From Pseudomonas lalucatii (GTDB lineage Bacteria > Pseudomonadota > Gammaproteobacteria > Pseudomonadales > Pseudomonadaceae), in the NCBI RefSeq assembly GCF_018398425.1, contig NZ_JADPMV010000001.1, positions 1,240,001 through 1,304,000 on the forward strand: a stretch of DNA of 64,000 bases. The letters run 5' to 3'. The notes under the pieces were generated by a model. The model was not told the DNA's origin. It worked only from the letters and a program-made list of their open reading frames with translations, and made no database searches. Positions 31,538 through 41,982 of this stretch are shown here, one piece after another. The first letter of the stretch is position 1, and every line of letters starts with the position of its first letter. The translations under genes were made by a program, and so were the position numbers.

Positions 31538-31558
31538 ATTCTCATTAACATTAGTATC
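31538..31558. promoter_or_regulatory. Candidate Fur box upstream of bfd
   Basis: ATTCTCATTAACATTAGTATC is AT-rich and, read on the minus strand, GATACTAATGTTAATGAGAAT follows the GATAAT hexamer pattern of Fur sites with several mismatches. It lies 38 bp before the bfd start. Iron-repressed bfd is the known behaviour in P. aeruginosa. Confidence 0.55.
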
Positions 31559-31596
31559 TTTGCATATCGAACCACTGCCATGCGACGGACCCGACT

Positions 31597-31815
31597 ATGT
31601 ATGTCTGCCTCTGCGAAGGAGTCACCGACCACCAGATCCGCGACGCGATCTATGACGGGTGTTGCAGCTACCGCGACGTACGCACGACCCTCGGCGTCGC
31701 CAGCCAGTGCGGCAAGTGTGCCTGCCTGGCCAAGCAGGTGGTCCGCGAGACCCTGAGCGAAATGCAGAGCAGCCAGGCGGCCCTGGCCTACCCGGCCAGC
31801 TTCGTCGCCGCCTGA
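31597..31815 (+). CDS. bfd: Bacterioferritin-associated ferredoxin
   Basis: 72 aa. A 2Fe-2S protein that reduces and releases iron from bacterioferritin. The four cluster Cys have the Bfd spacing: MYVCLCEGVTD (Cys4, Cys6) and SQCGKCACLAKQVV (Cys38, Cys41). A short Ala/Ser tail follows the domain. It stands upstream of bfr with its own terminator in between, consistent with opposite iron responses: bfd under Fur repression (candidate site upstream) and bfr induced with iron. Confidence 0.95.
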   Translation: MYVCLCEGVTDHQIRDAIYDGCCSYRDVRTTLGVASQCGKCACLAKQVVRETLSEMQSSQAALAYPASFVAA

Positions 31816-31834
31816 TCGAATCGCCGCAGAAGAG

Positions 31835-31857
31835 CCGGACCCCGAGTCCGGTTTTTT
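31835..31857 (+). terminator. Intrinsic terminator after bfd
   Basis: CCGGAC / GTCCGG stem with a 5-nt loop and TTTTTT, 20 bp after the bfd stop. It separates bfd from bfr transcription. Confidence 0.8.
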
Positions 31858-32011
31858 ATGCCCGCAGTGCAGCGGGCAAATGCCTGGATGCGGAGCTTAA
31901 GCGTTCGTATTCATATTTACTTTTACTTATATTTCAACCAGTTAAGTTTGACAGTCGCCTCCTGCCAGCCCAGAATTTTAAATTGACTTCCCCCTAAAGG
32001 CAGGCTCGGAC
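31858..32011 (+). promoter_or_regulatory. AT-rich promoter region of bfr
   Basis: The stretch around 31905-31985 is strikingly AT-rich for this genome (TATTCATATTTACTTTTACT, then a TTAAATTGAC segment) and must hold the bfr promoter. No single -10/-35 pair stands out. The ribosome site is weak (AAAGGCAGG, 10 nt or more before the ATG at 32012). Confidence 0.5.
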
Positions 32012-32482
32012 ATGAAAGGCGACAAGAAGGTCATCCAGCATCTGAACAAGATCCTCGGCAACGAGCTGGTTGCAATCAACCAGTACTTCCTGCATGCGCG
32101 GATGTATGAGGACTGGGGCCTGAAAAAGCTCGGCGAGCACGAGTATCACGAATCCATCGACGAGATGAAGCATGCGGACAAGCTGATCAAGCGCATCCTC
32201 TTTCTCGAAGGCCTGCCGAACCTGCAAGACCTGGGCAAGATCCTGATCGGGGAGAACACCAAGGAAATGCTCGAGTGCGACCTGAAGATCGAGCACAAGG
32301 CGCATATCGACCTGAAGGAGGCGATCGCCTACTGCGAAAGCATCGGCGATTACGCCAGCCGCGAGCTGCTGGAAGAGATCCTCTGCTCCGAAGAAGACCA
32401 TATCGACTGGCTGGAGACCCAGCTCGGCCTGATCGGCAAGGTCGGCATGGAGAACTACCTGCAGTCGCAGATGGACGACTGA
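32012..32482 (+). CDS. bfr: Bacterioferritin (BfrB-type)
   Basis: 156 aa, the 24-mer heme ferritin that stores iron. The heme ligand Met52 is present ([13 protein letters not shown]). Ferroxidase ligands Glu18 ([11 protein letters not shown]), Glu51, His54, Glu94 ([12 protein letters not shown]) and the Glu/His pair in [13 protein letters not shown] are intact, so this is a catalytic, heme-binding subunit. The partner bfd is directly upstream. Confidence 0.95.
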   Translation: MKGDKKVIQHLNKILGNELVAINQYFLHARMYEDWGLKKLGEHEYHESIDEMKHADKLIKRILFLEGLPNLQDLGKILIGENTKEMLECDLKIEHKAHIDLKEAIAYCESIGDYASRELLEEILCSEEDHIDWLETQLGLIGKVGMENYLQSQMDD

Positions 32483-32501
32483 AGGCCCGCCTGACCTCTC
32501 G

Positions 32502-32527
32502 AAACGGGCGCCTCTGGCGCCCGTTTT
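32502..32527 (+). terminator. Intrinsic terminator after bfr
   Basis: AACGGGCGCC / GGCGCCCGTT stem with a 3-nt loop followed by TT(TT)GCT, 20 bp after the bfr stop. Confidence 0.7.
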
Positions 32528-32562
32528 GCTATCCCCCGCTCGGCGAGCCGAACGGCGCGCAC

Positions 32563-32589
32563 AAAAAACCCCGCCATGGCGGGGTTTTC
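32563..32589 (-). terminator. Intrinsic terminator of grxD
   Basis: AAAACCCCGCC AT GGCGGGGTTTT: on the minus strand the stem is followed by a T run, 16 bp past the grxD stop. Confidence 0.8.
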
Positions 32590-32604
32590 TGCGACAGCGC
32601 CGAA

Positions 32605-32931
32605 TCAGGCGTCGGCTTTCTGCACCGCATTCTTGATCAGGGTCTGCAACTCACCCTTCTCGAACATCTCGGCCATGATGTCGCTGCCACCGACCAGTTC
32701 GCCATCGACCCACAGCTGGGGGAAGGTCGGCCAGTTGGCGTATTTCGGCAGGTTGGCGCGGATTTCCGGATTCTGCAGGATGTCGACATAGGCGAACTTC
32801 TCGCCGCAGGCCATCACCACTTGTGCGGCGCGGGAAGAAAAGCCGCACTGCGGAGCATTCGGCGAGCCTTTCATGTACAGCAGAACGGTGTTGTTGGCGA
32901 TCTGCTCTTTGATGGTTTCGATGATATCCAT
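32605..32931 (-). CDS. grxD: Monothiol glutaredoxin Grx4/GrxD
   Basis: 108 aa single-domain CGFS glutaredoxin: KGSPNAPQCGFSSRAAQVV with the active Cys29, then WPTFPQLWVDGELVGGSDIM (glutathione-binding TFP and GGSD). It binds a bridging 2Fe-2S cluster and passes clusters to client proteins and iron regulators. Convergent with bfr, so iron storage and Fe-S trafficking genes are neighbours. Start at the ATG at 32931 (MDIIETIKEQIANN). Confidence 0.96.
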   Translation of the reverse strand: MDIIETIKEQIANNTVLLYMKGSPNAPQCGFSSRAAQVVMACGEKFAYVDILQNPEIRANLPKYANWPTFPQLWVDGELVGGSDIMAEMFEKGELQTLIKNAVQKADA

Positions 32932-33063
32932 GGGGCACCTCAGGACTTGGCTTTACGACGCGGGGTCGACACGGTGGCGGCATTGTAACCAAAAGCCGAG
33001 CGCAATGCTCGGCCTTGCCGGCCCCGCCTCGACCAAGACCGCACGACCCGCCGCGGCGGCCGC

Positions 33064-35172
33064 TCAGGCGGCCGTGACCTCCACCGGCACGCCGTTGAGC
33101 GCGGCATTGCCGGACAGGGCATCGAGCTGGCGCTCATCGGTCAGATCGTTGGCGCTGACCCCAGGCTGCCCGCTGGCGATCTGCATCTGCACCCCCGGAC
33201 GGGCATGCCCCCAGCCATGGGGCAGGCTGACCACCCCGGGCATCACCTCATCGCTGGCCGCCACCTCCACCTCGACGCTGCCGACCCGCGACCGCACGCG
33301 CACGCGCTGGCCGTCGGCCAGGCCGCGGTGGGCCAGGTCGGCCGGATGCATCAACAACTGATGCCGCGGCTTGCCCTTCACCAGACGGTGGTAGTTGTGC
33401 ATCCAGGAGTTGTTGCTGCGCACATGGCGCCGGCCGATCAGCAGCAAGGCATCCGGATCCGCCGGCGGCTGGGCGGCCAGGCGCTGCAGGTCCGCCAGCA
33501 GCAGCGCCGGTGCCGCCTGCACCCGCTGCGTCGCGGTCTTCAGGCGCGGCCCCAGGTTGGGCTGGAGCGGGCCGAGGTCCAGGCCATGGGGGTGGTCGCG
33601 CAGCGCGGCCAGGGACAGCTTGCGCGCGGAGGCATCGCCATGGGGGCCGGCGCGCAGGCCCAGGTCGATCATCTGCTGCGGGGCCAGGGTCGGCTTCAGC
33701 GTCACGCCGGTTTTCGCCGCGTAGGCCTCGGCCAGAGCTATGAAGATCTCCCAGTCGTGCAGCGCGCCGGCGGGCTTGTCCAGCACCGCCTCGTTGAAGC
33801 GGGTGACGTTGCGCACGGCAAACAGGTTGAAGGTGCTGTCGTAGTGGTCGTGCTCAAGCGGTGCGGTGGGCGGCAGGATCAGGTCGGCGTGGCGGGTCGT
33901 CTCGTTGATATAGAAGTCGACGCTGAGCATGAACTCCAGGCCCTCCAGGGCCCGTTCCAGCTTGCGCCCGTTGGGGGTGGACAGCACCGGATTGCCGGCC
34001 ACCGTGACCAGGGCCCGCACCTGCCCCTCCCCGGCCGTGAGCATCTCCTCGGCCAGGGCGGACACCGGCAGTTCGCCGCCGTATTCCGGCAGGCCGGAGA
34101 CCCGGCTCTGCCAGAGATCGAAATGCCCGCCGGAGGACGAGGCCACCAGGTCCACCGCAGGCGTGGTGCAGAGCACGCCGCCGACCCGGTCGAGGTTGCC
34201 GGTCACCAGATTGATCAGCTGCACCAGCCATTGGCAGAGGGTGCCGAAGGCCTGGGTGGACACCCCCATGCGTCCGTAGCACACGGCCTTGTCGGCGGCG
34301 GCGAAGTCCCGTGCCAGCTGGCGGATGGTCTCGGCCGGCACGCCGCAGCGCGCGCTCATGGCCTCGGCGGTGAGCCCGGCGATGGCACGGCGCACCTCGT
34401 CCAGCCCCTCCACCGCCAGGTGGCTGGCGCGCCCCAGGCCCTCCTCGAACAGGGTATTGAGCAGGCCGCACAGCAGCGCCGCATCCTGCCCCGGACGGAT
34501 GAACAGGTGCTGATCGGCGATCGCCGCGGTCTCGCTGCGGCGCGGGTCGACCACCACCAGCCTGCCACCACGGGCCTGGAGGGCCTTGAGGCGCTTCTCC
34601 ACGTCCGGCACCGTCATGATGCTGCCGTTGGAAGCCAGCGGGTTGCCGCCGAGGATCAGCATGAAGTCGGTGTGATCGATATCCGGTACCGGGATCAGCA
34701 GGCCGTGGCCGTACATCAGATGGCTGGTCAGGTGGTGCGGCAACTGGTCGACCGAGGTGGCGGAGTAGCGGTTGCGGGTCTTCAGCAGGCCGAGGAAATA
34801 GTTGCTGTGGGTCATCAGCCCGTAGTTGTGCACGCTCGGGTTGCCCTGATAGACCGCCACGGCGTTGTTGCCATGGCGCCCCTGGACGTCGCTCAGGCGC
34901 TCGGCGACCAGGGCGAAGGCCGCGTCCCAGCCGATCGGCTGCCAGTCGCCGCCGACTCGGCGCATAGGCTGGCGCAAACGGTCCGGATCGTTCTGGATGT
35001 CTTGCAGGGCCACGGCCTTGGGGCAGATATGGCCGCGACTGAAACCGTCCTGGGCATCGCCCTTGATCGACAGGATCCGGGTGCTGCCGTCGGCCTCGGA
35101 CTGGGTCTCGATACTCAGGCCGCAGATGGCCTCGCACAGATGGCACGCACGGTGATGGAGGGTCTTGGTCAT
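33064..35172 (-). CDS. Molybdopterin-dependent oxidoreductase, stand-alone catalytic subunit
   Basis: 702 aa, DMSO-reductase superfamily (Mo-bis-MGD). An N-terminal 4Fe-4S motif C-x2-C-x3-C then C (HRACHLCEAICGLS ... GHICPKAVAL), pterin-binding blocks DFMLILGGNPLASNGS and LVVVDPRRSETAAIADQHLFIRPG, and a C-terminal guanylate domain (LPHGWGHARPGVQMQ). At the position where formate dehydrogenases have Cys or SeCys I see no Cys (SATSVDQLPHH), so the Mo ligand may be Ser or Asp. No Tat signal: it is probably cytoplasmic. No partner ferredoxin, membrane subunit or chaperone gene is adjacent. Substrate unknown. Confidence 0.85.
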   Translation of the reverse strand: MTKTLHHRACHLCEAICGLSIETQSEADGSTRILSIKGDAQDGFSRGHICPKAVALQDIQNDPDRLRQPMRRVGGDWQPIGWDAAFALVAERLSDVQGRHGNNAVAVYQGNPSVHNYGLMTHSNYFLGLLKTRNRYSATSVDQLPHHLTSHLMYGHGLLIPVPDIDHTDFMLILGGNPLASNGSIMTVPDVEKRLKALQARGGRLVVVDPRRSETAAIADQHLFIRPGQDAALLCGLLNTLFEEGLGRASHLAVEGLDEVRRAIAGLTAEAMSARCGVPAETIRQLARDFAAADKAVCYGRMGVSTQAFGTLCQWLVQLINLVTGNLDRVGGVLCTTPAVDLVASSSGGHFDLWQSRVSGLPEYGGELPVSALAEEMLTAGEGQVRALVTVAGNPVLSTPNGRKLERALEGLEFMLSVDFYINETTRHADLILPPTAPLEHDHYDSTFNLFAVRNVTRFNEAVLDKPAGALHDWEIFIALAEAYAAKTGVTLKPTLAPQQMIDLGLRAGPHGDASARKLSLAALRDHPHGLDLGPLQPNLGPRLKTATQRVQAAPALLLADLQRLAAQPPADPDALLLIGRRHVRSNNSWMHNYHRLVKGKPRHQLLMHPADLAHRGLADGQRVRVRSRVGSVEVEVAASDEVMPGVVSLPHGWGHARPGVQMQIASGQPGVSANDLTDERQLDALSGNAALNGVPVEVTAA

Positions 35173-35318
35173 GGCCTGGCCTCATATTCTTGTTCGAGAC
35201 GACCGTTGCGGCCGCATGACAGGACTATGGGGACTATGAGGAAACCACGCCAGCAGGGTTCGCTTCATGAATCGACCGGCATCATGCCAGCCGATTCAGC
35301 GGTGCAGGCAGCCTGTCC

Positions 35319-35750
35319 TTAACGGATGGCGGTTACCGTGCCTTTCTTGCCCGTCACCTTGACGTTGACGGTCTTGTAGACGAAGTAGTCCTCGACGTTC
35401 ACTTCGTAGCGCGGTGCGACGATCAGGTCGGCACCCGAAGTGGTAACGGCTTTGTAGGCTGCTGCGGACTTGGCGGAAGCCACCGGGTCGAGACCCAGGG
35501 CAAAACCACCTTCGCCACCGCCATAGGTCACGCCATCGGCGAACTGGCTGTCGCCACCCAACTTGAACACGTTGAATAGGATGCTCACCGAGGACTCACC
35601 GGAGATGGACTCACCCACTTTCACATCGGCCTTCAGGTCGGTCTTGACGTTACCGTTCAGCGGCGCGGTCGGCTGGCTGACGTTCTGGCTGGCACAGCCA
35701 GTCAACAGGGCGAGGGCGGAGAAAGCGGCGGCGTAGGCTACGTGTTTCAT
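35319..35750 (-). CDS. Small hypothetical lipoprotein
   Basis: 143 aa. Signal peptide with lipobox ALLTGC (Cys19). The mature part has VKTDLKADVKVGESISGESS, a segment SILFNVFKLGGDSQFADGVTYGG, AKSAAAYKAVTTSGADLIVAP and a C-terminal beta-rich YEVNVEDYFVYKTVNVKVTGKKG. The layout resembles small envelope lipoproteins with a TRL-like or DUF-type fold, but no function is known. The ATG at 35750 has AAGGAG 6 nt upstream; the long N-terminal extension in the same frame is spurious. Faces argF across a 328-bp gap. Confidence 0.8.
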   Translation of the reverse strand: MKHVAYAAAFSALALLTGCASQNVSQPTAPLNGNVKTDLKADVKVGESISGESSVSILFNVFKLGGDSQFADGVTYGGGEGGFALGLDPVASAKSAAAYKAVTTSGADLIVAPRYEVNVEDYFVYKTVNVKVTGKKGTVTAIR

Positions 35751-36078
35751 GCAAAACTCCTTTGCATAACATTCCATGGATGTCCCGTTGCGAGACGATG
35801 CATTGCCCGAAAAAGGCGCGGGCATCCTAGAAGCCCGCCGACGCCCGGGGCAAGCACAGATGTCAATAATGTGACATCTCGCACGCCGATCGAGGAAAAT
35901 GCTTACACGGCGCCTACTTATCCATGACCGACCGGACAATTTGCGCCTGCTCGTCATTTCCTTATAAGATCGCGCCTTCCCCGTTTCGTCGCCCCGTGCG
36001 GCTCCCAGCCGCAGGTTCTGCCCTTTCCTCGATAAACCTGGCCGTTGAACCTGCGCTGTTGTCAAAAGGTAGTTAACG
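35751..36078. promoter_or_regulatory. Divergent intergenic region between the lipoprotein gene and argF
   Basis: 328 bp without a gene. It is AT-richer than its flanks and holds the promoters of both neighbours. The only confident box is the argF promoter at 35941-35968. The left part is the ribosome site and leader of the lipoprotein. I saw no clear ArgR site. Confidence 0.5.
35941..35968 (+). promoter_or_regulatory. argF: Candidate sigma-70 promoter of argF
   Basis: TTGCGC, a 16-bp spacer, then TATAAG. This would start transcription near 35975 and leave a leader of about 100 nt before the argF ATG at 36079. Confidence 0.55.
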
Positions 36079-36999
36079 ATGAGCGCAAGACACTTTCTCT
36101 CGCTGATGGACTGCACACCGGAAGAACTGGTGAGCCTGATCCGCCGCGGCATGGAGCTGAAGAGCTTGCGCAATCGCGGGGTACTGTTCGAGCCGCTGAA
36201 GAACCGCGTCCTGGGGATGATCTTCGAGAAGGCCTCGACCCGCACCCGCCTGTCCTTCGAGGCCGGCATGATCCAGCTCGGCGGCCAGGCGATCTTCCTC
36301 TCGCCGCGCGACACCCAGCTCGGTCGTGGCGAGCCGATCGCCGACGCCGCCCGGGTCATGTCGCGCATGCTCGACGCGGTGATGATCCGCACCTTCGCCC
36401 ACAGCAACCTGGTGGAGTTCGCCGCCCACTCGCGGGTACCGGTGATCAACGGCCTGTCGGACGACCTGCACCCCTGCCAGCTGCTGGCCGACATGCAGAC
36501 CTATCTGGAGCACCGCGGCAGCATCGCCGGCAAGACGGTGGCCTGGATCGGCGACGGCAACAACATGTGCAACTCCTATATAGAGGCCGCCCAGCAGTTC
36601 GACTTCCAGCTGCGCGTCGCCTGCCCGGAGGGCTACGAGCCCAATCCCGAGTTTCTCGCCCGCGCCGGCGACCGCGTCAAGGTGCTGCGCGACCCGCGCG
36701 AGGCCGTGGCCGGCGCCCACCTGGTGACCACCGACGTGTGGGCGTCCATGGGCCAGGAAGACGAGATCGCCGAGCGTCACAAGCTGTTCAAGCCCTACCA
36801 GGTCGACCGCGCGCTGCTCGATGCCGCGGCCGCGGACGTGCTGTTCCTGCACTGTCTGCCGGCGCACCGTGGCGAGGAGATCAGCGAGGACCTGCTCGAC
36901 GATCCGCGCGCGGTGGCCTGGGATCAGGCGGAGAACCGCCTGCACGCGCAGAAGGCGCTGCTCGAGTTCCTGGTCGAAGCGGCCTATCACCACGCATGA
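36079..36999 (+). CDS. argF: Ornithine carbamoyltransferase, anabolic
   Basis: 306 aa. Makes citrulline from ornithine and carbamoyl phosphate. Carbamoyl-phosphate site [15 protein letters not shown] near residue 52, [12 protein letters not shown], then [12 protein letters not shown], the ornithine site [10 protein letters not shown], and the [11 protein letters not shown] loop with the catalytic Cys. No fusion or oddities. Its stop overlaps the ATG of the ABC ATPase gene (ATGA), so the two are translationally coupled, as I recall for P. aeruginosa argF and the next gene. Confidence 0.96.
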   Translation: MSARHFLSLMDCTPEELVSLIRRGMELKSLRNRGVLFEPLKNRVLGMIFEKASTRTRLSFEAGMIQLGGQAIFLSPRDTQLGRGEPIADAARVMSRMLDAVMIRTFAHSNLVEFAAHSRVPVINGLSDDLHPCQLLADMQTYLEHRGSIAGKTVAWIGDGNNMCNSYIEAAQQFDFQLRVACPEGYEPNPEFLARAGDRVKVLRDPREAVAGAHLVTTDVWASMGQEDEIAERHKLFKPYQVDRALLDAAAADVLFLHCLPAHRGEEISEDLLDDPRAVAWDQAENRLHAQKALLEFLVEAAYHHA

Positions 37000-38105
37000 G
37001 CCACTCCCTGCTGCTGAGCCTGCGCGACCTGAGCTGTGGCTACCATGAGCACCGCGTCGTGCAGGACCTCAACCTCCACCTGAACGCCGGCGACATCGGC
37101 TGCCTGCTCGGCCCCTCCGGCTGCGGCAAGACCACCACGCTGCGCGCCATCGCCGGCTTCGAGCCGGTGGCCGAGGGCGAGATCCAGCTGGAAGACCAGG
37201 TCATCTCCCGCGCCGGCTTCACCCTGGCGCCGGAGAAGCGCCGCATCGGCATGGTGTTCCAGGACTATGCGCTGTTCCCGCACCTGACGGTGGCCGAGAA
37301 CATCGGCTTCGGCATCCGCAAGCAGGCCAACTGCGAACGCATCACCGAGGAGCTGCTGGAGCTGGTCAAGCTCGGCCACCTGGGCAGGCGCTACCCCCAC
37401 GAGCTGTCCGGCGGCCAGCAGCAGCGCGTGGCGCTGGCCCGGGCGCTGGCGCCGGAACCGCGCCTGCTGCTGCTCGACGAGCCCTTCTCCAACCTCGACG
37501 GCGAGCTGCGCCGGCGCCTCAGCCACGAGGTCCGCGACATCCTCAAGGCCCGCGGCACCAGCGCCATCCTGGTCACCCACGACCAGGAGGAGGCCTTCGC
37601 CGTCAGCGACCATGTCGGGGTGTTCAAGGAAGGCAAGCTGGAACAGTGGGACACGCCTTTCAATCTGTACCATGAGCCGCTGACGCCCTTCGTCGCCAGC
37701 TTCATCGGCCAGGGCTACTTCATTCGCGGCCAGCTGCTCAGCCCGGATTCGGTGCAGACCGAACTCGGGGTGATTCGCGGCAACCGCGCCTATATCTGGC
37801 CGGTGGGCAGCTCGGTGGACGTGCTGCTGCGCCCCGACGATATCGTCTACGCCCCGGACAGCGAGCAGAAGGCGCTGATCGTCGGCAAGACCTTCCTCGG
37901 CGCCGCCACCCTGTACCGCCTGCAACTGGCGACCGGCAGCCAGCTGGAGTCGATCTTCCCCAGCCACGCCGACCACCTGCCGGGCCAGGAAGTGGGCATC
38001 CGCGTCGCCGCCGATCACCTGGTGGCCTTCCCGGCCCCCGGCAGCATCGCCGCGCACCTGGAACTCGGCGACTCCGGCGTGCGCCGCTACAGCAGCGCCC
38101 ACTGA
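36996..38105 (+). CDS. ABC transporter ATP-binding protein, FbpC/PotA-like
   Basis: 369 aa. Walker [21 protein letters not shown] near residue 38, Q-loop [18 protein letters not shown], signature [16 protein letters not shown], Walker [13 protein letters not shown] and switch His in [10 protein letters not shown]. The C-terminal TOBE-type regulatory domain ([15 protein letters not shown] ... [18 protein letters not shown]) fits importers for Fe3+, spermidine or similar. No permease or binding-protein gene is adjacent, so its partners must be elsewhere. It is coupled to argF by an ATGA overlap, which suggests shared transcription but says little about substrate. Confidence 0.88.
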   Translation: MSHSLLLSLRDLSCGYHEHRVVQDLNLHLNAGDIGCLLGPSGCGKTTTLRAIAGFEPVAEGEIQLEDQVISRAGFTLAPEKRRIGMVFQDYALFPHLTVAENIGFGIRKQANCERITEELLELVKLGHLGRRYPHELSGGQQQRVALARALAPEPRLLLLDEPFSNLDGELRRRLSHEVRDILKARGTSAILVTHDQEEAFAVSDHVGVFKEGKLEQWDTPFNLYHEPLTPFVASFIGQGYFIRGQLLSPDSVQTELGVIRGNRAYIWPVGSSVDVLLRPDDIVYAPDSEQKALIVGKTFLGAATLYRLQLATGSQLESIFPSHADHLPGQEVGIRVAADHLVAFPAPGSIAAHLELGDSGVRRYSSAH

Positions 38106-38145
38106 GCCGCCGCCCGGTCACCAGATCCGGGCACTGCGGCGCTGC

Positions 38146-38934
38146 TTACGCCTCGCTCAGGACGAGCCGGCCGCTGGCCACCAGCACCGCATCGCCGGCG
38201 ATCTTCACCCGCTCGCCCTGCAAGCGGCAGTGCAACTCGCCGCCGCGCGGCGAGCACTGGTAGGCGCGCAACGTCTGCTTGCCCAGGCGCCGCGCCCAGT
38301 AGGGAATGAGGCTGCAATGGGTCGAGCCGGTCACCGGGTCCTCGTCGATGCCGATGGCGGGAGCGAAGTAGCGCGAGACGAAGTCGTGCCGTTCACCGGG
38401 CGCGGTGACGATCACCCCCAGCCCCGGCAGCCCGGCCAGGGCCCGCAGATCCGGCTGGCAGGCGCGCAGCGCCTGTTCCGAGTCGATCACCGCCATCAAT
38501 TCCTCGCCCTGGAAGGCGGCCAGCACCGGCAGGCCCAGCGCCTGTTCCAGCGCGGCCGTGACCGGTACCTCGCGCGTCTGGGCAGTGGGAAAGTCCAACA
38601 CCAGGCGCTCACCCTCGCGCGTCACCCGCAGGGGCCCGGACCGGCAGACGAAGTCGATCGCCTCGCCCGCCTCGCCGTAGCAGTCGAACAGCACCTTGGC
38701 GCTGGCCAGGGTGGCATGGCCGCACAAGGGCACCTCGGCACTCGGGGTGAACCAGCGGATGCGCCAGGCGGCCCCCTCCTTCACCAGGAATGCGGTTTCC
38801 GCCAGGTTGTGCTCCCCGGCGATCTGCTGCATCAGGCTGTCGCCGAGCCAGCCATCCAGGCGATAGACCATGGCCGGATTGCCGGAAAAGGGGCGATGGC
38901 TGAAGGCATCGACCTGGTGAAATTCAAGCTGCAT
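38146..38934 (-). CDS. PhzF-family isomerase/epimerase-like protein
   Basis: 262 aa with the two-lobed diaminopimelate-epimerase-like fold of PhzF. Signature blocks: FHQVDAFSHRPFSGNPAMVY, AGEHNLAETAFLV (conserved Glu of the active site), RWFTPSAEVPLCGHATLASA and GIDEDPVTGSTHCSLIPYW. Outside phenazine clusters these are broad-function isomerases of unknown substrate, and no phz genes are here. The ATG at 38934 has AGGAG 6 nt upstream. Convergent with the ABC ATPase. Confidence 0.88.
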   Translation of the reverse strand: MQLEFHQVDAFSHRPFSGNPAMVYRLDGWLGDSLMQQIAGEHNLAETAFLVKEGAAWRIRWFTPSAEVPLCGHATLASAKVLFDCYGEAGEAIDFVCRSGPLRVTREGERLVLDFPTAQTREVPVTAALEQALGLPVLAAFQGEELMAVIDSEQALRACQPDLRALAGLPGLGVIVTAPGERHDFVSRYFAPAIGIDEDPVTGSTHCSLIPYWARRLGKQTLRAYQCSPRGGELHCRLQGERVKIAGDAVLVASGRLVLSEA

Positions 38935-39045
38935 GGCACGCTCCTGCAAGATAGGTCGCCCAGCATGCCCCGAGTCGACCTCGAGCGCCCCATACAGCCG
39001 CCCACGAGCTGAACGCTACAGCTCAGCGTTGCAGCTGGCCGTCGC

Positions 39046-39834
39046 TCAGGGCTCGCTCACCCCATAGCGCTCCAGCAGGCGTTGCAGGCGGCCATCGGCC
39101 TGATAGCGGCGCAGGCCCGCCTCGAACAGCTCGGCGTGTCGCCGACTGCTCGCCAGCGCCGGCGAGAAGGCCAGGTAGATGGCCACGTCCGGGCTGCGGC
39201 AGCCGGCATTGCGCAGCTGCCCGGCGCGCCCGTGACGGCGCAGCCAAATCTGCATCACCCAGGTATTGGCCACCGTGACGTCGATGCGTCCGCTGAGCAG
39301 CTTGTCGACATTCAGGTCCAGGGCGTGGTCGCCATAGGCCTGCTGCACCCGCTGCGGATCGTCGGCATGTGCCTGCACGTAGGCATCCAGTTCACGGCCA
39401 TAGCTGTAGTCGTTGATCACCCCGAGGCGCTGTCCGTCGAGGTCCCGCTGGACCGCGAAACGCCAGGGGCTGTCGGCCAGCACATAGAAGCACATGCGCG
39501 AACGACTCACCGGCGTCGGCGTGAAGAGAAAATCCGGGGCGTCGGCGTGGCCGGCCCCTATCACCGCGTTGATCCGCCCCCGGCGGGCCGCACGCAGGGC
39601 CCGCGCCCAGTTGATCAGCCGGTACTTCACCTCGATCCCCGCCTCGGCAAAGATGTCCCGCGCCAGTTCGACGAAGATCCCCGGCTGCGCCGAGCCCGGC
39701 TCGCAGTTCACCGGACACCAGGGGTCCCCGGCGATCACCAGGGTTTCCGCCCGCACGCCCGGGCTGCCAAAGAACAACGCCACTGCCAGGCCGACGGCCA
39801 GCAAGAAAGGACTCGACCAGGGCCTGGGAGGCAT
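39046..39834 (-). CDS. Periplasmic solute-binding protein (SBP_bac_3 family)
   Basis: 262 aa, exported (LLAVGLAVALFFGSPGVRA, cut near residue 29). The mature part has the family start ETLVIAGDPWCPVNCEPG, then GIFVELARDIFAEAGIEVKY, WARALRAARRGRINAVIGAG and the hinge-region QRLGVINDYSYGRELDAY. No permease or ATPase is adjacent; stand-alone proteins of this type can be sensors or orphan binding proteins. The two Cys in DPWCPVNC could form a disulfide. It follows glpK by about 50 bp in the same direction. Ligand unknown. Confidence 0.82.
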   Translation of the reverse strand: MPPRPWSSPFLLAVGLAVALFFGSPGVRAETLVIAGDPWCPVNCEPGSAQPGIFVELARDIFAEAGIEVKYRLINWARALRAARRGRINAVIGAGHADAPDFLFTPTPVSRSRMCFYVLADSPWRFAVQRDLDGQRLGVINDYSYGRELDAYVQAHADDPQRVQQAYGDHALDLNVDKLLSGRIDVTVANTWVMQIWLRRHGRAGQLRNAGCRSPDVAIYLAFSPALASSRRHAELFEAGLRRYQADGRLQRLLERYGVSEP

Positions 39835-39884
39835 CGGGGTTACTCGCACAGAATGGAAGCACCTGCTTCCAGTTGTAGCAGTTC

Positions 39885-41372
<1,488 letters not shown>

Positions 41373-41415
41373 GGGCAATTCCTTATTGTTGTGGAGTGAG
41401 GGGCCAAGCCCCGCC

Positions 41416-41886
41416 TCAGTTGCGGGCGATGACGGCGAAACGAGCCTGGCTGTACCGGGCCAGCACCTCGGCCGCCAGTTCGACCTCCAGGCCGCGCCGC
41501 CCGGCACTGACGTAGATGGTCGCGAAACGCTGCGCCGACTCGTCGATGAAGGTGCGCAGGCGCTTCTTCTGCCCCAGCGGGCTGATGCCGCCGAGCAGGT
41601 AGCCGGTGGCGCGCTGCGCCGCCTGGGGCTCGGCCATCTCGGCCTTCTTCACGCCAGCCGCCTGGGCCAGGGCTTTCAGATCGAGGCTGCCGGCCACCGG
41701 CACCACCGCCACCAGCAACTCGCCCTTCTCGCTGGCGGCCAGCAGCGTCTTGAACACTCGCGCTGGCTCCAGGGCGAGCTTCTCCGCCGCCTCCAGGCCG
41801 TAGGAAGCGGCCTTGGGGTCGTGCTCGTAGCTGTGCACCCGGTGCTCAGCCTTGGCTTTTCTCAGCAGGTCGATGGCAGGCGTCAT
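41416..41886 (-). CDS. ybaK: YbaK/EbsC-type Cys-tRNA(Pro) deacylase
   Basis: 156 aa, trans-editing domain related to ProRS INS. It hydrolyses mischarged Cys-tRNA(Pro). Blocks: [32 protein letters not shown] (catalytic Lys), [21 protein letters not shown], and [23 protein letters not shown] (the GXXXP loop). Full length. It lies 43 bp upstream of glpK in the same direction and divergent from glpR, so the glpK promoter may lie in or before this gene. Confidence 0.93.
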   Translation of the reverse strand: MTPAIDLLRKAKAEHRVHSYEHDPKAASYGLEAAEKLALEPARVFKTLLAASEKGELLVAVVPVAGSLDLKALAQAAGVKKAEMAEPQAAQRATGYLLGGISPLGQKKRLRTFIDESAQRFATIYVSAGRRGLEVELAAEVLARYSQARFAVIARN

Positions 41887-41982
41887 GTTCGAATGTGAAA
41901 ACAGGCAACGAAGTTCGCGTACCTTAGCCGAAATCCAGGCCTACGACAGCCTATAATGTCGCGCAAAACAAGGATTCGCCCC

